Origin: Cyclobacteriaceae bacterium
GTDB lineage: Bacteria > Bacteroidota > Bacteroidia > Cytophagales > Cyclobacteriaceae
Reading direction: 5' to 3'
Length of the DNA stretch: 32,310 nt
Assembly (NCBI GenBank): GCA_015488485.1
Contig: WFNR01000006.1
Coordinates: 1-32,310 of the forward strand
Shown here: positions 15,885 through 24,033 of the stretch, piece after piece
Layout: every line of letters begins with the position of its first letter
How positions within the stretch are numbered: position 1 is the first letter of the stretch
Program-made: the position numbers and the translations under genes
Notes under the pieces: generated by a model
Seen by the model: the letters and a program-made list of their open reading frames with translations, nothing else
Database searches by the model: none
Told to the model about the DNA's origin: nothing

Positions 15885-16184
15885 GTGTACTTTCTTGAAA
15901 AAACAATAGAGTTTGACAAATGGTTAAGAAAACTAAAAGATCTTAGAGCAAAAGCTAAAATCTTATTCCGGCTTCAAAAATTAGCGAATAATGAACATTT
16001 CGGTGATTGCAAGCCTGTTGGTCACGGAATAAAAGAACTCAGGATAAACTGTGCAAAAGGTTATAGAATTTACTTTAAAGAAAAAGGGGAGAAAATCATA
16101 ATACTACTAATAGGTGGCGACAAATCATCTCAAAAAAGAGACATTGAAAAAGCAAAAGAAATCTGGAAAAAACTAAATACTTAG
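15885..16184 (+). CDS. RelE/HigB-type toxin (addiction module killer protein family)
   Basis: This is a 99-residue protein. I place the start at the GTG at 15885, just after AAGGATAA and right after the promoter/operator. It gives MYFLEKTIEFDKWLRKLKD, which aligns with the usual N-terminus of this family and restores the family's length (~100). A longer frame from an ATG at 15789 runs through the promoter and is rejected. Family blocks FGDCKPVGHGIKELRIN, GYRIYF and LLIGGDKSSQKRDIEKAKEIW are all present. The protein probably cleaves mRNA on ribosomes when the antitoxin is lost. The gene is AT-rich compared with its neighbours, suggesting transfer. The antitoxin gene starts 4 bases after it. 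Confidence 0.9.
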   Translation: MYFLEKTIEFDKWLRKLKDLRAKAKILFRLQKLANNEHFGDCKPVGHGIKELRINCAKGYRIYFKEKGEKIIILLIGGDKSSQKRDIEKAKEIWKKLNT

Positions 16185-16188
16185 ATAA

Positions 16189-16503
16189 ATGAAAACATCA
16201 AAATTTGACGTAGCAGATTATTTGGATAGTAATGAAATGATTGCCGAATATTTAAATACTGTTTTAGAAGAAGGGGATAATTCGGATATTGTTGTTGCCT
16301 TAGGCCATATCGCTAAAGCTATCGGCATGTCTAAAATAGCAGAAGAAACTGGTATGAGCAGGCCAAGTTTATACAAAGCCTTATCTGACGGAGCTAAACC
16401 TCAATTTACAACTATCATGAAAGTTTTAAGAGCAGTTGGCGGGCGATTAAGAATTGACCCTGTTTCTGAAAAAGAGAAAAATGCTTCACAACAAACCGCA
16501 TAA
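16189..16503 (+). CDS. HigA-type antitoxin (addiction module antidote protein, HTH)
   Basis: This is a 104-residue partner of the preceding toxin. The N-terminus (FDVADYLDSNEMIAEYLNTVLEEGD) is the typical opening of the antidote family. The helix-turn-helix lies at about 35-85: IGMSKIAEETGMSRPSLYKALSDGAKPQFTTIMKVLRAVGGRL. The protein should neutralise the toxin and bind the operator at 15855-15874. The toxin-first gene order is usual for this subfamily. Base composition is AT-rich like the toxin gene. The last 12 residues are a polar tail. It ends 49 bases before the convergent comF gene. Confidence 0.92.
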   Translation: MKTSKFDVADYLDSNEMIAEYLNTVLEEGDNSDIVVALGHIAKAIGMSKIAEETGMSRPSLYKALSDGAKPQFTTIMKVLRAVGGRLRIDPVSEKEKNASQQTA

Positions 16504-16552
16504 CTGCTTATCATCAACTATAACTCTATTCACTCGTTGCCGCATGTCTTAC

Positions 16553-17242
16553 CTACATCGCCACTGCCAACACGGCCAGGCTTAGTTTTTCAGCTCCGGC
16601 CTCCAGCAGCGTTTGTCCACAGGCTTCCAGAGTAGCACCTGTAGTAAGCACATCATCTACCAGCAGCACATGGCGGCCAGCGATGGCTGCGGTGTCTTTT
16701 ACGGCAAAGATACCCGCCACATTATGCCAGCGCTCTTCCCGGCTTTTGCGTGTTTGGCTGGCGCTGGGGCGTAGCCGTTGCACCACATCATTCAGCACAG
16801 GTAAGCCGGTAGCGTCACTTATGCCTTGAGTCAACAAGGCACTTTGGTTATAGCCACGCTTTTTTTCTTTGGTCGGGTGTAGTGGCAGGGGAATTATCGC
16901 CTCCACCTCCTGCCAAAAAGGCTGCTGCCGCAACCAGGCGCCAAACTGCGTACCCAGTATCAGGCCTATCTGGCGCTGACCGCGGTATTTGAGGCGGTGC
17001 AAAAGACGCTGTGTGAGGCCACCTGTTTCGTATTTCAGGTAGCCGGCTATGGCTGCTACCGGCAGGCGTCCGGCCAGGCGATTTTCCAATTCCTGCGAAT
17101 CATCAAAACGAGGCAGGCGGGTCAGGCAATTGGTACAAATCACCTCCTCACTACGTACCAGCGCCCGGTTGCAACCGGCACAACTGGCCGGGAAGAGCAC
17201 ATCGGCCAGATCGCCAAGCAGCGTTTTGTATAAAGAATACAC
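16553..17242 (-). CDS. comF: ComF-family phosphoribosyltransferase
   Basis: This is a 229-residue protein. An N-terminal zinc-finger-like region (CAGCNRALVRSEEVICTNC) is followed by a type I phosphoribosyltransferase domain with the PRPP motif VLLVDDVLTTGATL near residue 195, together with EAIIPLPLHPTKEKKRGYNQS, the family's conserved block. In naturally competent bacteria ComF helps with DNA uptake or processing in the cytoplasm. Competence is not shown by this window and many non-competent Bacteroidota carry the gene. The start is a GTG at 17242; no better start is nearby. It is divergent from the hypothetical gene at 17287, sharing a 44-base gap. Confidence 0.92.
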   Translation of the reverse strand: MYSLYKTLLGDLADVLFPASCAGCNRALVRSEEVICTNCLTRLPRFDDSQELENRLAGRLPVAAIAGYLKYETGGLTQRLLHRLKYRGQRQIGLILGTQFGAWLRQQPFWQEVEAIIPLPLHPTKEKKRGYNQSALLTQGISDATGLPVLNDVVQRLRPSASQTRKSREERWHNVAGIFAVKDTAAIAGRHVLLVDDVLTTGATLEACGQTLLEAGAEKLSLAVLAVAM

Positions 17243-17286
17243 GGAAGTGCGTTAATTTTACTAACTATGCATGCTAAAGATACGAA

Positions 17287-17649
17287 ATGACTGGTAAAGA
17301 CCCTGAAACAACCCGTAAGTGGCTGCAGCTAAGGCTACTGCTGCAGAAATCGCTTGGCAAAAAGCCCCGCGACCTGAATGGTGTGCTTTACCTGATCGGC
17401 CTGCAGGAACTGGGGCAAGGGGTAGCGTCTTTTTCCAAAGAGCAGAAGCAGGATATCCTGCATATTGCCATCTGCAAGGTGCTGAGCCTGTCGGGCTATT
17501 ATGAGCTGGAGCACTACGATGAGGAAGGCTGGCCGCACTGGCGCAATGTGAAAAAACTACCGCATTTCGATCTGCTGGAGCAGGAAGAGTTCCTGAAAAA
17601 GCATATTATTGAGTACTTCGAAAAGGAAATAGGCTGGCAACTGAACTAA
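17287..17649 (+). CDS. Conserved hypothetical protein, 120 residues
   Basis: This is a small, soluble, slightly acidic protein without signal or membrane segments. It reads as mostly helical: a helical start (TTRKWLQLRLLLQKSLGKK), a YLIGLQELGQG block, then helices ending in a conserved-looking GYYELEHYDEEGWPHWRNVKKLP. I recognise it as a Bacteroidota conserved hypothetical type, but have no functional assignment. It is 6 bases upstream of the exonuclease III gene and very probably in the same transcript, so a link to DNA repair is possible but unproven. Confidence 0.8.
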   Translation: MTGKDPETTRKWLQLRLLLQKSLGKKPRDLNGVLYLIGLQELGQGVASFSKEQKQDILHIAICKVLSLSGYYELEHYDEEGWPHWRNVKKLPHFDLLEQEEFLKKHIIEYFEKEIGWQLN

Positions 17650-17655
17650 CGCGCT

Positions 17656-18417
17656 ATGAAAATTATCTCATACAATGTAAACGGCCTGCGGGCCGCCATG
17701 AAAAAAGGGCTGACCGACTGGCTCGCCCAGGAGCAACCAGACATCCTGTGTCTGCAGGAGACCAAGGCCCAACCCGAGCAGATTGATACCAAGCCTTTTG
17801 AAGACCTGGGGTATCATCATTATTGGGAAAGCGCGGAAAAAAAAGGCTACAGCGGGGTGGCCATACTGAGCAAACCCGAACCCAACCATGTGGAATACGG
17901 CTGCGGCATGCCCCTCTACGACCACGAGGGACGCGTAATCCGGGCCGATTATGACAGTTTTTCGGTCATGAACGTATATATGCCCTCAGGCACCAGTGGC
18001 GAGGTGCGTCAGGATTTTAAAATGAAATGGCTAGATGAGTTTTATGATTACGCTCATCAGATAGCGGCTGAGAAAAAAGACCTGATTATTGGTGGCGATT
18101 TCAACATAGCGCATCAGGAAATAGACATTCACAACCCGGCCGGTAATAAAAACAACAGCGGCTTTTTGCCGGAAGAGCGTGCCTGGGTGACAAAATTCCT
18201 GGATAGCGGTTTTATCGATACCTTCCGCTACCTCAATCCTGACGACCAGCGCTACTCCTGGTGGACCTACCGCTTCAATGCCCGTAAGAACAACAAAGGC
18301 TGGCGTATCGACTATCTGATGGTTACCCGCAGCATGGCCGGGCGCCTCAAACGGGCCGACCTGCTCAATGATGTAGTGCACTCCGACCACTGCCCGGTGC
18401 TGCTGGAGATCGATTAA
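17656..18417 (+). CDS. xth: Exodeoxyribonuclease III / AP endonuclease
   Basis: This 253-residue cytoplasmic DNA-repair enzyme cuts at abasic sites and degrades DNA 3' to 5'. All expected motifs of the EEP fold are visible: ISYNVNGLR with Asn7, LCLQETK with Glu35 (metal ligand), VYMPSG, GGDFNIAH (catalytic Asp and Asn), WWTYR, WRIDYLM, and the terminal SDHCPV with Asp244 and His245. The length is standard. It shares a transcript with the small hypothetical gene 6 bases upstream; the DUF4269 gene follows 28 bases later. Confidence 0.97.
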   Translation: MKIISYNVNGLRAAMKKGLTDWLAQEQPDILCLQETKAQPEQIDTKPFEDLGYHHYWESAEKKGYSGVAILSKPEPNHVEYGCGMPLYDHEGRVIRADYDSFSVMNVYMPSGTSGEVRQDFKMKWLDEFYDYAHQIAAEKKDLIIGGDFNIAHQEIDIHNPAGNKNNSGFLPEERAWVTKFLDSGFIDTFRYLNPDDQRYSWWTYRFNARKNNKGWRIDYLMVTRSMAGRLKRADLLNDVVHSDHCPVLLEID

Positions 18418-18445
18418 AAGCCATATCCTGGCAACGTGTGATAAA

Positions 18446-18964
18446 ATGGATTTTACCGATATAGCCTATCTGCAAGCAGGTACTCCCCGGCAGCGTGCAG
18501 CCTATGCGGCTCTGAACAGCCTGGGTATTTTCCGCCATCTGCGAGCGTTTCAGCCTCTATTAGCTGGTACCATTCCGCTGGGCATCGATTTACCCGGCTC
18601 TGACCTGGATATTGTATGTTGTTGTCGAAATCATCAGGCCTTTGGTGAGCTGTTGCAAAAACACTACGGTGAGCTTAAGGGCTTCTGCCTCAACACCACT
18701 ACCTGCCAGGATCGCTTAACCACAATCGCCCGCTTCACCTATCAGGGGTTCCCGGTTGAAATATTCGCTCAAAATATGGACTCCCGAAAGCAGCCGGCTT
18801 TTCGTCATATGCTTGTTGAATATAAGATTCTTCAACAACAAGGAGAACGTTTCAGGCAACAGGTAATCCAGCTAAAAGAAGCCGGGCTAAGTACCGAAGC
18901 GGCCTTTGTCAGGCTTTTGCAGTTGCCCGGTGACCCGTACCAGGCATTATTGCGCAGTATATAA
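18446..18964 (+). CDS. DUF4269 protein, nucleotidyltransferase-like
   Basis: This is a 172-residue protein. The block LAGTIPLGIDLPGSDLDIVC resembles the G-S-x-D-x-D core of nucleotidyltransferase-fold proteins. The second half (FRHMLVEYKILQQQGERFRQQVIQLKEAGLSTEAAFVRLL) matches what I recall of DUF4269. Such proteins have no established reaction. It lies 28 bases after exonuclease III on the same strand and is convergent with the fic gene. Confidence 0.8.
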   Translation: MDFTDIAYLQAGTPRQRAAYAALNSLGIFRHLRAFQPLLAGTIPLGIDLPGSDLDIVCCCRNHQAFGELLQKHYGELKGFCLNTTTCQDRLTTIARFTYQGFPVEIFAQNMDSRKQPAFRHMLVEYKILQQQGERFRQQVIQLKEAGLSTEAAFVRLLQLPGDPYQALLRSI

Positions 18965-18994
18965 GGTGGTGGACATTCTAAAAAAACCTACCCT

Positions 18995-20122
18995 TCAATA
19001 TACATTGTTGCCGCCTGGTATTTTTGCTAATTCATAACTTGTGCTTCTTCCTCCGCTTGCTTCTTTCTGCAATATGTTTTTCTTTATCAAGTCTTGTATA
19101 TCTCTTAAGGCTGTATCTTGAGAGCACTTATTTATTTTCGCCCATTTTGAAGTAGTCAATTTTCCGGTAAACCCATCGAGTAGTTTATTTATCATTCTTT
19201 GTTGTCTTGGATTAAGGATTGTGGTGGAATGTTCTTTCCAAAATTCAGCCTTAAACAATACTTTTGATAAAATATCTTCTGTTGCACTAATGGCATTGGT
19301 TAAGCAATTCAGAAACCATAAAATCCATTCGGTAATATCCAAATGGCCTTTTTGTGTTTTTTCCAAAATGTTATAATATTCTTTGCGCTCAACTCTGATT
19401 TGCGCTGACATACTATAAAACCGCTGAGCACTTTTATCTGAACGCGCTAATAGCAAATCAGTTATGGCTCTCGCTATTCTACCGTTGCCATCATCAAAAG
19501 GATGAATGGTTAAAAACCACAAATGCGCAATAGCCGCTTTTAACACCAAGTCCAATTCGTTATCATTTTCAAACCAATAGAGAAAATGATTCATTTCCTG
19601 GGCCACAAGCTCAGGTTTAGGAGCTTCAAAATGCACTTTCTCCTTGCCCATCGGTCCGGAAACCACCTGCATAGGCGCTTTTCGCCAATCACCAACGGTA
19701 ATTTTATGCATATTGCTTCTTCCTGTTGGGAATAATGCCGCATGCCAATTAAACAATCTGTCAGAAGTTAGTGGGACAGCAAATCGCTGAGTAGCATCCA
19801 ACATCATTTCTACAATACCCTCAACATCTCTGTCGGCATACACAATCCCGGCAATATCAAGGCCTAATCTTCTTGCAATTGAAGAACGAACTTGTGCTCT
19901 TTCCAAAAATTCGCCTTCTATTTCCGATGATTTTATTACATCTAAAGTCAATGTATCTAAAACGGCTTCATTTTGTAAATCAAAACCAAGCGTTTCCATT
20001 TTCCCCAGTAACTTGCCCTGCAAGTTTCTTGTTTCTCCAAGTTTCAACAATACTCTTTTGTTGTCCCAGGTAAAGTACGGCCAATTATCCTGCTCGTGTA
20101 TGTAAATTTTTATTCTCCGCAT
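18995..20122 (-). CDS. Fic-family protein with C-terminal winged helix
   Basis: This is a 375-residue protein from the ATG at 20122; an in-frame ATG at 20134 would put four residues upstream of the palindrome. The N-terminal DUF4172-type domain contains an inhibitory motif SSEIEG (Ser65, Glu69), of the [S/T]xxxE[G/N] class. The Fic core has the full motif HPFDDGNGRIAR starting at His207, so AMP-transfer activity is expected. A C-terminal helix-turn-helix-like region (TTSKWAKINKCSQDTALRDIQDLIKKNILQ) suggests DNA binding. The inhibitory motif at the N-terminal side makes it a class II Fic, which needs no separate antitoxin. The gene is AT-rich and monocistronic. Confidence 0.95.
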   Translation of the reverse strand: MRRIKIYIHEQDNWPYFTWDNKRVLLKLGETRNLQGKLLGKMETLGFDLQNEAVLDTLTLDVIKSSEIEGEFLERAQVRSSIARRLGLDIAGIVYADRDVEGIVEMMLDATQRFAVPLTSDRLFNWHAALFPTGRSNMHKITVGDWRKAPMQVVSGPMGKEKVHFEAPKPELVAQEMNHFLYWFENDNELDLVLKAAIAHLWFLTIHPFDDGNGRIARAITDLLLARSDKSAQRFYSMSAQIRVERKEYYNILEKTQKGHLDITEWILWFLNCLTNAISATEDILSKVLFKAEFWKEHSTTILNPRQQRMINKLLDGFTGKLTTSKWAKINKCSQDTALRDIQDLIKKNILQKEASGGRSTSYELAKIPGGNNVY

Positions 20123-20206
20123 AATATGCGGCAAAAATACCCATTATTCTCCGCAAACAAAATATTCGCAGCATATTTTCCGTTACTTATGTCTGAAATC
20201 TCCGCA
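20110..20206 (-). promoter_or_regulatory. fic promoter with repeated operator-like sites
   Basis: On the minus strand TATTTTTGC (20131-20139) fits TAnnTTTGY with a TTTTG at 20158-20162 (spacer 18). Three copies of TCTCCGCA occur on the plus strand, two inside an identical 12-mer TTATTCTCCGCA (20110-20121 and 20144-20155) and one at 20199-20206. A perfect hyphenated palindrome CCGCATAATATGCGG (20117-20131) covers the start codon. The start codon lies about 9 bases from the -7 box, so the mRNA may be leaderless. Confidence 0.6.
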
Positions 20207-20280
20207 TTATTACCCTTTTTGTCAGGCGGCAATGGATTATAAAACCAGCAACTAAACAGAAACCATGTTGGTGCAGCTCA

Positions 20281-22827
20281 TCATTCACCCACCAGCACAA
20301 AGGGCGCCCAGTAAAAGGGGGCGGCATGCCCGGGGTCGTTGATCATGGCACGCTTGGCTTGGGCCAGGGCGGCTGCATAACCGTTGCCTTGCAGCATGGC
20401 GCGGTAAAAATTGGTCATCAGGATGGAGGTAGAGGCATCGTTTACCTGCCACAGCGATACCACCAGGTTGTTGGTGCCGGCATAAATCAGCGCCCGGGTG
20501 AGCCCGATGATCCCTTCTCCTTTGGATATTTTGCCCAGGCCGGTTTCGCAAGCCGACAGCACCACCAGATCGGCCGCCAGATCAAGGGCATAGATATCGC
20601 CTGTGTACAGGTTGCCCGCCTGATCGTGGGTGGCCGCCAGGCATATCTGTGAGCGCTCCGGGCGTTTCTCATCCACAATGCCGTGGGTGGCAAAGTGCAG
20701 GTATTTGCTTTTGGTTACCTTCTCCGAGCGAATGGTGTTGAGGTTGGCCTCATCCTTCAGGTAGAGCTCTACATCTTCCTGTCCACCGGCAAACAGATCG
20801 TTAATCTCTTCCACTTCTTTTTCGGTACCGGGCAAGGGGGGCAGGCTGGTGCTATTGAATTCTACCGGGGCCAGCAGGGCAATGGAGGCGTTGGCGGCAG
20901 TAGCCTGGAGGGGATCCATATAGAGGCCGGCCGAATACTGATAGGCAAAGTCATAATCTCTGACCATATAAGCCAATGATTTGAAGTCCCGGTCGGCCAC
21001 CTGCTGGTCGCGAGTAAGCAGCCCCTCAAATGGAATGGTAGCCATACGCCCGGAAGGTACTACTATTATTTTTTGCGTACCTGGTGGTATTTTAAAGAAC
21101 ACTAATTGATCATACAATTTGCGAGCTGCCAACCTGTAAGTCTGTGGCGCCTGATAGTACATGGCATTGCGGTAGGCCGAGATATACAGGTCGTACTTTT
21201 CCTGCAGGGGCTTTTGGTAAACCCTGAACTTTTTTGGGCTAATTACAAAGGCATACACTACCTGATCGCCATCGGCCACAAAGTAGCTCAGCATAGCTTC
21301 TCCCGGGGCCAGTTTTTGCTGGATTTCAGCCACCTCCGGTATTTTCACATTATGCTTCAGGTTAAAATAGGTCGGGTAAAGCTGTTCCAGGCCGTCAATA
21401 AAATCGTTATAGCTTTTCGTCCACTCAAACAACGCCTTGCGGTAGCTTATTTCTTCTTCGGGGCTGGGCTTGCCGGCCAGCTTTTGCTGGTAGTAGGCCA
21501 CCTCGGCCTTGATGATCTTCTCTTGCTCAAGCAGGTCATCGGGAATGCCGGCATAGCTCTTGGCATTGGCATCGGCAATGGCATCAAGCAGCACGGCCGA
21601 CTTGCTTTTGTCGGCAAAATAAAAAGCACGCTCCATAAAAGGTTTTTGCGCCCAATTGACTTCGGTCATTTCCATGCTCAGGCGCACAGCCGCCTCGTAC
21701 ACATCATAGGCCAGGGCACCCAAGGCCACCTTGTCGGCTTCGCTTACCCGAAATTGCCTGATTTTGTCAATCAGGCTGTCGCACAGACCGATGGTGTGGT
21801 AGGCGGTAGTCAGGTCTTTGATTTTCAGGCTGAAATTATAATGCAGGTCTTCAAAGGTCTTGGCTTTTTCCAGCAAAGTACGCAGCAACACATCGGCATT
21901 GTAGTAGTCCTGCAAAGGCGGATTGTCGTAAACATCTGTATTGTGATAGCTGCTGATATTGGCTGCCAGCGCTTGCTGGAAGTCCTGCAGGGCCGTCTTA
22001 AACTCCCCGCGGGTATGCCGCACGCTGCCCATCAGGTAGAGCGTACTGGCAATCTCCGGGTGCTTGTCGCCATAAACCTTGCGATAGATAGCCAGGGCTT
22101 TTTCATAAGCAGCCAGCGCCTTGTCATACTCCTGCTGGCGGGCATACACCTTGCCCATGCCGGACAGGATGAAGGCCTCCTGTGCCGACCCCTTGCCCAA
22201 TAACTGCCTGATGTTTAAGGCCCTCTCCATATTATCGAGCGCCTGCACCTGCTGGTCGAGGTTGCTGTAGGCAATACCGATATTTACATAAGAGGTTACC
22301 ACCCGGTCGCTCTTTTCGCCATACAGTTCAAGGTAATCAGCCAGCGCTTTTTCATAGTACTCCAGGGCTTTTCGCGGATTGGCACGACTATACACCAGCC
22401 CGATATCATTGGTAGAGGCGGCAATGCCTTCGGCATCGTGCATCTGCTGCCGCAGGTCGAGTGCCTTAAAGTGGTATTGCAAAGCCAGTTGGTTGTTGCC
22501 GGTAGTCCAGTGCAGCACGGCAATAAAGCTGTAGGTGGCAGCTTGCTGCTTTTCATCGGGACGGTCGGCTGTTTCCTGCAGGTACTCCGCCTTTTCAAAA
22601 ACCTCCAGGGCCTTATCATAACGCCCCTTGCGCATCAGCGCCTCACCTTTAAGATTAAGATAAGAAATATTGTTGGGTTGTGGATTTTTTTCCAGCAAGG
22701 CCAATGCTTCATCTTCGCGGCCCTGGCTTATCAGGGATTGTACCTTTTTATATTCTTGCCCAAAAGCATGTGAATAGATAAGTAAAAGAAGTAACCAGGA
22801 AGAAATAAATTTTGGCATGAGCTTCAT
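20281..22827 (-). CDS. Exported TPR-CHAT domain protein (caspase-like protease fold)
   Basis: This is an 848-residue protein from the ATG at 22827. It begins with a hydrophobic signal sequence (MPKFISSWLLLLLIYSHAFG). Residues about 30-300 are TPR-like helical repeats (for example YDKALAAYEKALAIYRKVYGDKHPEIA). A linker of several hundred residues follows, then a C-terminal CHAT domain. The catalytic dyad is visible: His715 in LHFATHG and Cys760 in LSACETG, followed by GLTRALIYAGTNNLVVSLWQVND. CHAT proteases are usually cytosolic, so an exported one acts in the periplasm or at the cell surface. The substrate is unknown. It starts 9 bases after the barrel gene upstream, in the same operon. Confidence 0.92.
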   Translation of the reverse strand: MKLMPKFISSWLLLLLIYSHAFGQEYKKVQSLISQGREDEALALLEKNPQPNNISYLNLKGEALMRKGRYDKALEVFEKAEYLQETADRPDEKQQAATYSFIAVLHWTTGNNQLALQYHFKALDLRQQMHDAEGIAASTNDIGLVYSRANPRKALEYYEKALADYLELYGEKSDRVVTSYVNIGIAYSNLDQQVQALDNMERALNIRQLLGKGSAQEAFILSGMGKVYARQQEYDKALAAYEKALAIYRKVYGDKHPEIASTLYLMGSVRHTRGEFKTALQDFQQALAANISSYHNTDVYDNPPLQDYYNADVLLRTLLEKAKTFEDLHYNFSLKIKDLTTAYHTIGLCDSLIDKIRQFRVSEADKVALGALAYDVYEAAVRLSMEMTEVNWAQKPFMERAFYFADKSKSAVLLDAIADANAKSYAGIPDDLLEQEKIIKAEVAYYQQKLAGKPSPEEEISYRKALFEWTKSYNDFIDGLEQLYPTYFNLKHNVKIPEVAEIQQKLAPGEAMLSYFVADGDQVVYAFVISPKKFRVYQKPLQEKYDLYISAYRNAMYYQAPQTYRLAARKLYDQLVFFKIPPGTQKIIVVPSGRMATIPFEGLLTRDQQVADRDFKSLAYMVRDYDFAYQYSAGLYMDPLQATAANASIALLAPVEFNSTSLPPLPGTEKEVEEINDLFAGGQEDVELYLKDEANLNTIRSEKVTKSKYLHFATHGIVDEKRPERSQICLAATHDQAGNLYTGDIYALDLAADLVVLSACETGLGKISKGEGIIGLTRALIYAGTNNLVVSLWQVNDASTSILMTNFYRAMLQGNGYAAALAQAKRAMINDPGHAAPFYWAPFVLVGE

Positions 22828-22836
22828 AACCTGCAA

Positions 22837-23814
22837 TTAAAAGCGGAACAAATAAGCAATAATCATCACATTGGTACGCGTAAGGCCATCCGGGTTCACC
22901 TCACGTTGGGTAATCTTCTGTCCGTAGGTAAACTTCAGGGAGTTGTTGATATTGAAATTATAGCCGGCTCCAAATAATGCCGACAGGGCCATGCCCGTGG
23001 TGCCTTCCAGCTTGATGTACTCGTTTGTATTTTTATCTAATATGCGGTCTTTGCTAACCCGGAAAATAGGCAACAAACCAACAAACACATTGTAACGGGC
23101 AAAGCGAAAGTTACGCTCCACCCGCAGCATAATATCGGTGCCGCGCTTTAGCTTGGTGGCTTCATCATATGATCTCACATAACCTTCGGACGGATAGACT
23201 GGCGGTAGCCATTCGTCTTGCTCAAAGGTATTGTTGTTGGCCGTGAGGGCATCCTGATAGCCGATGGCAAACAGCCATTTTTCGTTGATCAGCGAGGCTC
23301 CGGCCACCACATCCCAACTACCCAGGCTCACCTGGTAGTACATAGGCAGCACCAGCCCTTCCGACAACGGCCGCTTGCGCCCCTTCGAGCGCAGGTCGGC
23401 CTTGTTGGAAGGTATCTTCATCCCCACGGTGGCATTCAGCTCAAAATGGGTGAAGCGCTTGATCAAGCGGGTAACACTCAGCGAGATATCGCCCATGCCG
23501 GCTGCCTGGCCAAAGTTGCCGGTTGTCCATTGGTATGGCAGTTTTACTTGCACGCCCAGTCGCTGGGTGATGCCCAGCGTCACATCCAGATTGGTTACAT
23601 ACACAATAGGCGTCAGAGTGGTGTTACCCTTATACTGGCTTAGCTCGATAGAGCGTAGCTTGAAATTGATTTTGCGGCTGTAGGCCTGATCGGGCCGCAT
23701 GGCACCCATGGTGCAAAAGCCGGCATCGCTACAACCCTGGGCCCATGCCTGGGGCAGTAGGGAGGTAAAAAGCAGCAGCAAGCCTAAGCCTGCCCGGGCA
23801 AAGAGTGAAAGCAT
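22837..23814 (-). CDS. Outer-membrane beta-barrel-like protein with Cys/Met-rich N-terminus
   Basis: This 325-residue protein starts with a signal peptide (MLSLFARAGLGLLLLFTSLL, cleaved about residue 25). The mature chain begins QGCSDAGFCTMGAM, with Cys28, Cys34, Met36 and Met39. The rest alternates short strands (RLGVQVKLPYQW, GDISLSVTRLI, FELNATVGMKIP), ends in a barrel-like IIAYLFRF, and has the loop and aromatic pattern of a transporter-like outer-membrane barrel. I cannot name the family; the CSDAGFCT start is common in Bacteroidota proteins I have seen. The two cysteines may form a disulfide. It is the first gene of the pair with the CHAT protein and has its own promoter. Confidence 0.75.
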   Translation of the reverse strand: MLSLFARAGLGLLLLFTSLLPQAWAQGCSDAGFCTMGAMRPDQAYSRKINFKLRSIELSQYKGNTTLTPIVYVTNLDVTLGITQRLGVQVKLPYQWTTGNFGQAAGMGDISLSVTRLIKRFTHFELNATVGMKIPSNKADLRSKGRKRPLSEGLVLPMYYQVSLGSWDVVAGASLINEKWLFAIGYQDALTANNNTFEQDEWLPPVYPSEGYVRSYDEATKLKRGTDIMLRVERNFRFARYNVFVGLLPIFRVSKDRILDKNTNEYIKLEGTTGMALSALFGAGYNFNINNSLKFTYGQKITQREVNPDGLTRTNVMIIAYLFRF

Positions 23815-23832
23815 AGCGGTTGTTGTTTCCGC

Positions 23833-23865
23833 TAAAAGTACAGTTTTACCTTATTAAATTCAAAA
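23833..23865 (-). promoter_or_regulatory. Promoter of the barrel-CHAT gene pair
   Basis: On the minus strand TTTTG (23861-23865) and TACTTTTA (23833-23840), 20 bases apart, fit the consensus with one mismatch in the -7 box. The ATG is at 23814, 19 bases downstream. Confidence 0.45.
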
Positions 23866-24013
23866 TATCGCCAGAAAAAACCCGGTATATATGGCATGCT
23901 TTAATTTAACAATCTAACAAAAAAGACTATTATACCTTGTGAATAACAGTGATACAGGCCTTCCCCAACAATTGTTTATTAGACAAAATGTTCTACTTTA
24001 TTTGGAACTTAAT

Positions 24014-24021
24014 TATATTTG
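24014..24021 (+). promoter_or_regulatory. Promoter -7 box of the second toxin-antitoxin pair
   Basis: TATATTTG matches TAnnTTTG. It precedes the likely GTG start at 24034 by 12 bases, so the leader is short. GGAAC words recur around it (TTGGAACT at 24002-24009 and 24043-24050, GTGGAACC at 24034-24041), possibly part of an operator. Confidence 0.45.
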
Positions 24022-24033
24022 TTTAACGATAGA

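Noticed and set aside
21106-22203. Plus-strand open frame (365 codons)
   Set aside because: It is antisense to the CHAT gene. A shadow of the TPR region.
24019-24033. TTG start of the second toxin
   Set aside because: It lies within the -7 promoter box, so transcription cannot include it; the GTG at 24034 is better.
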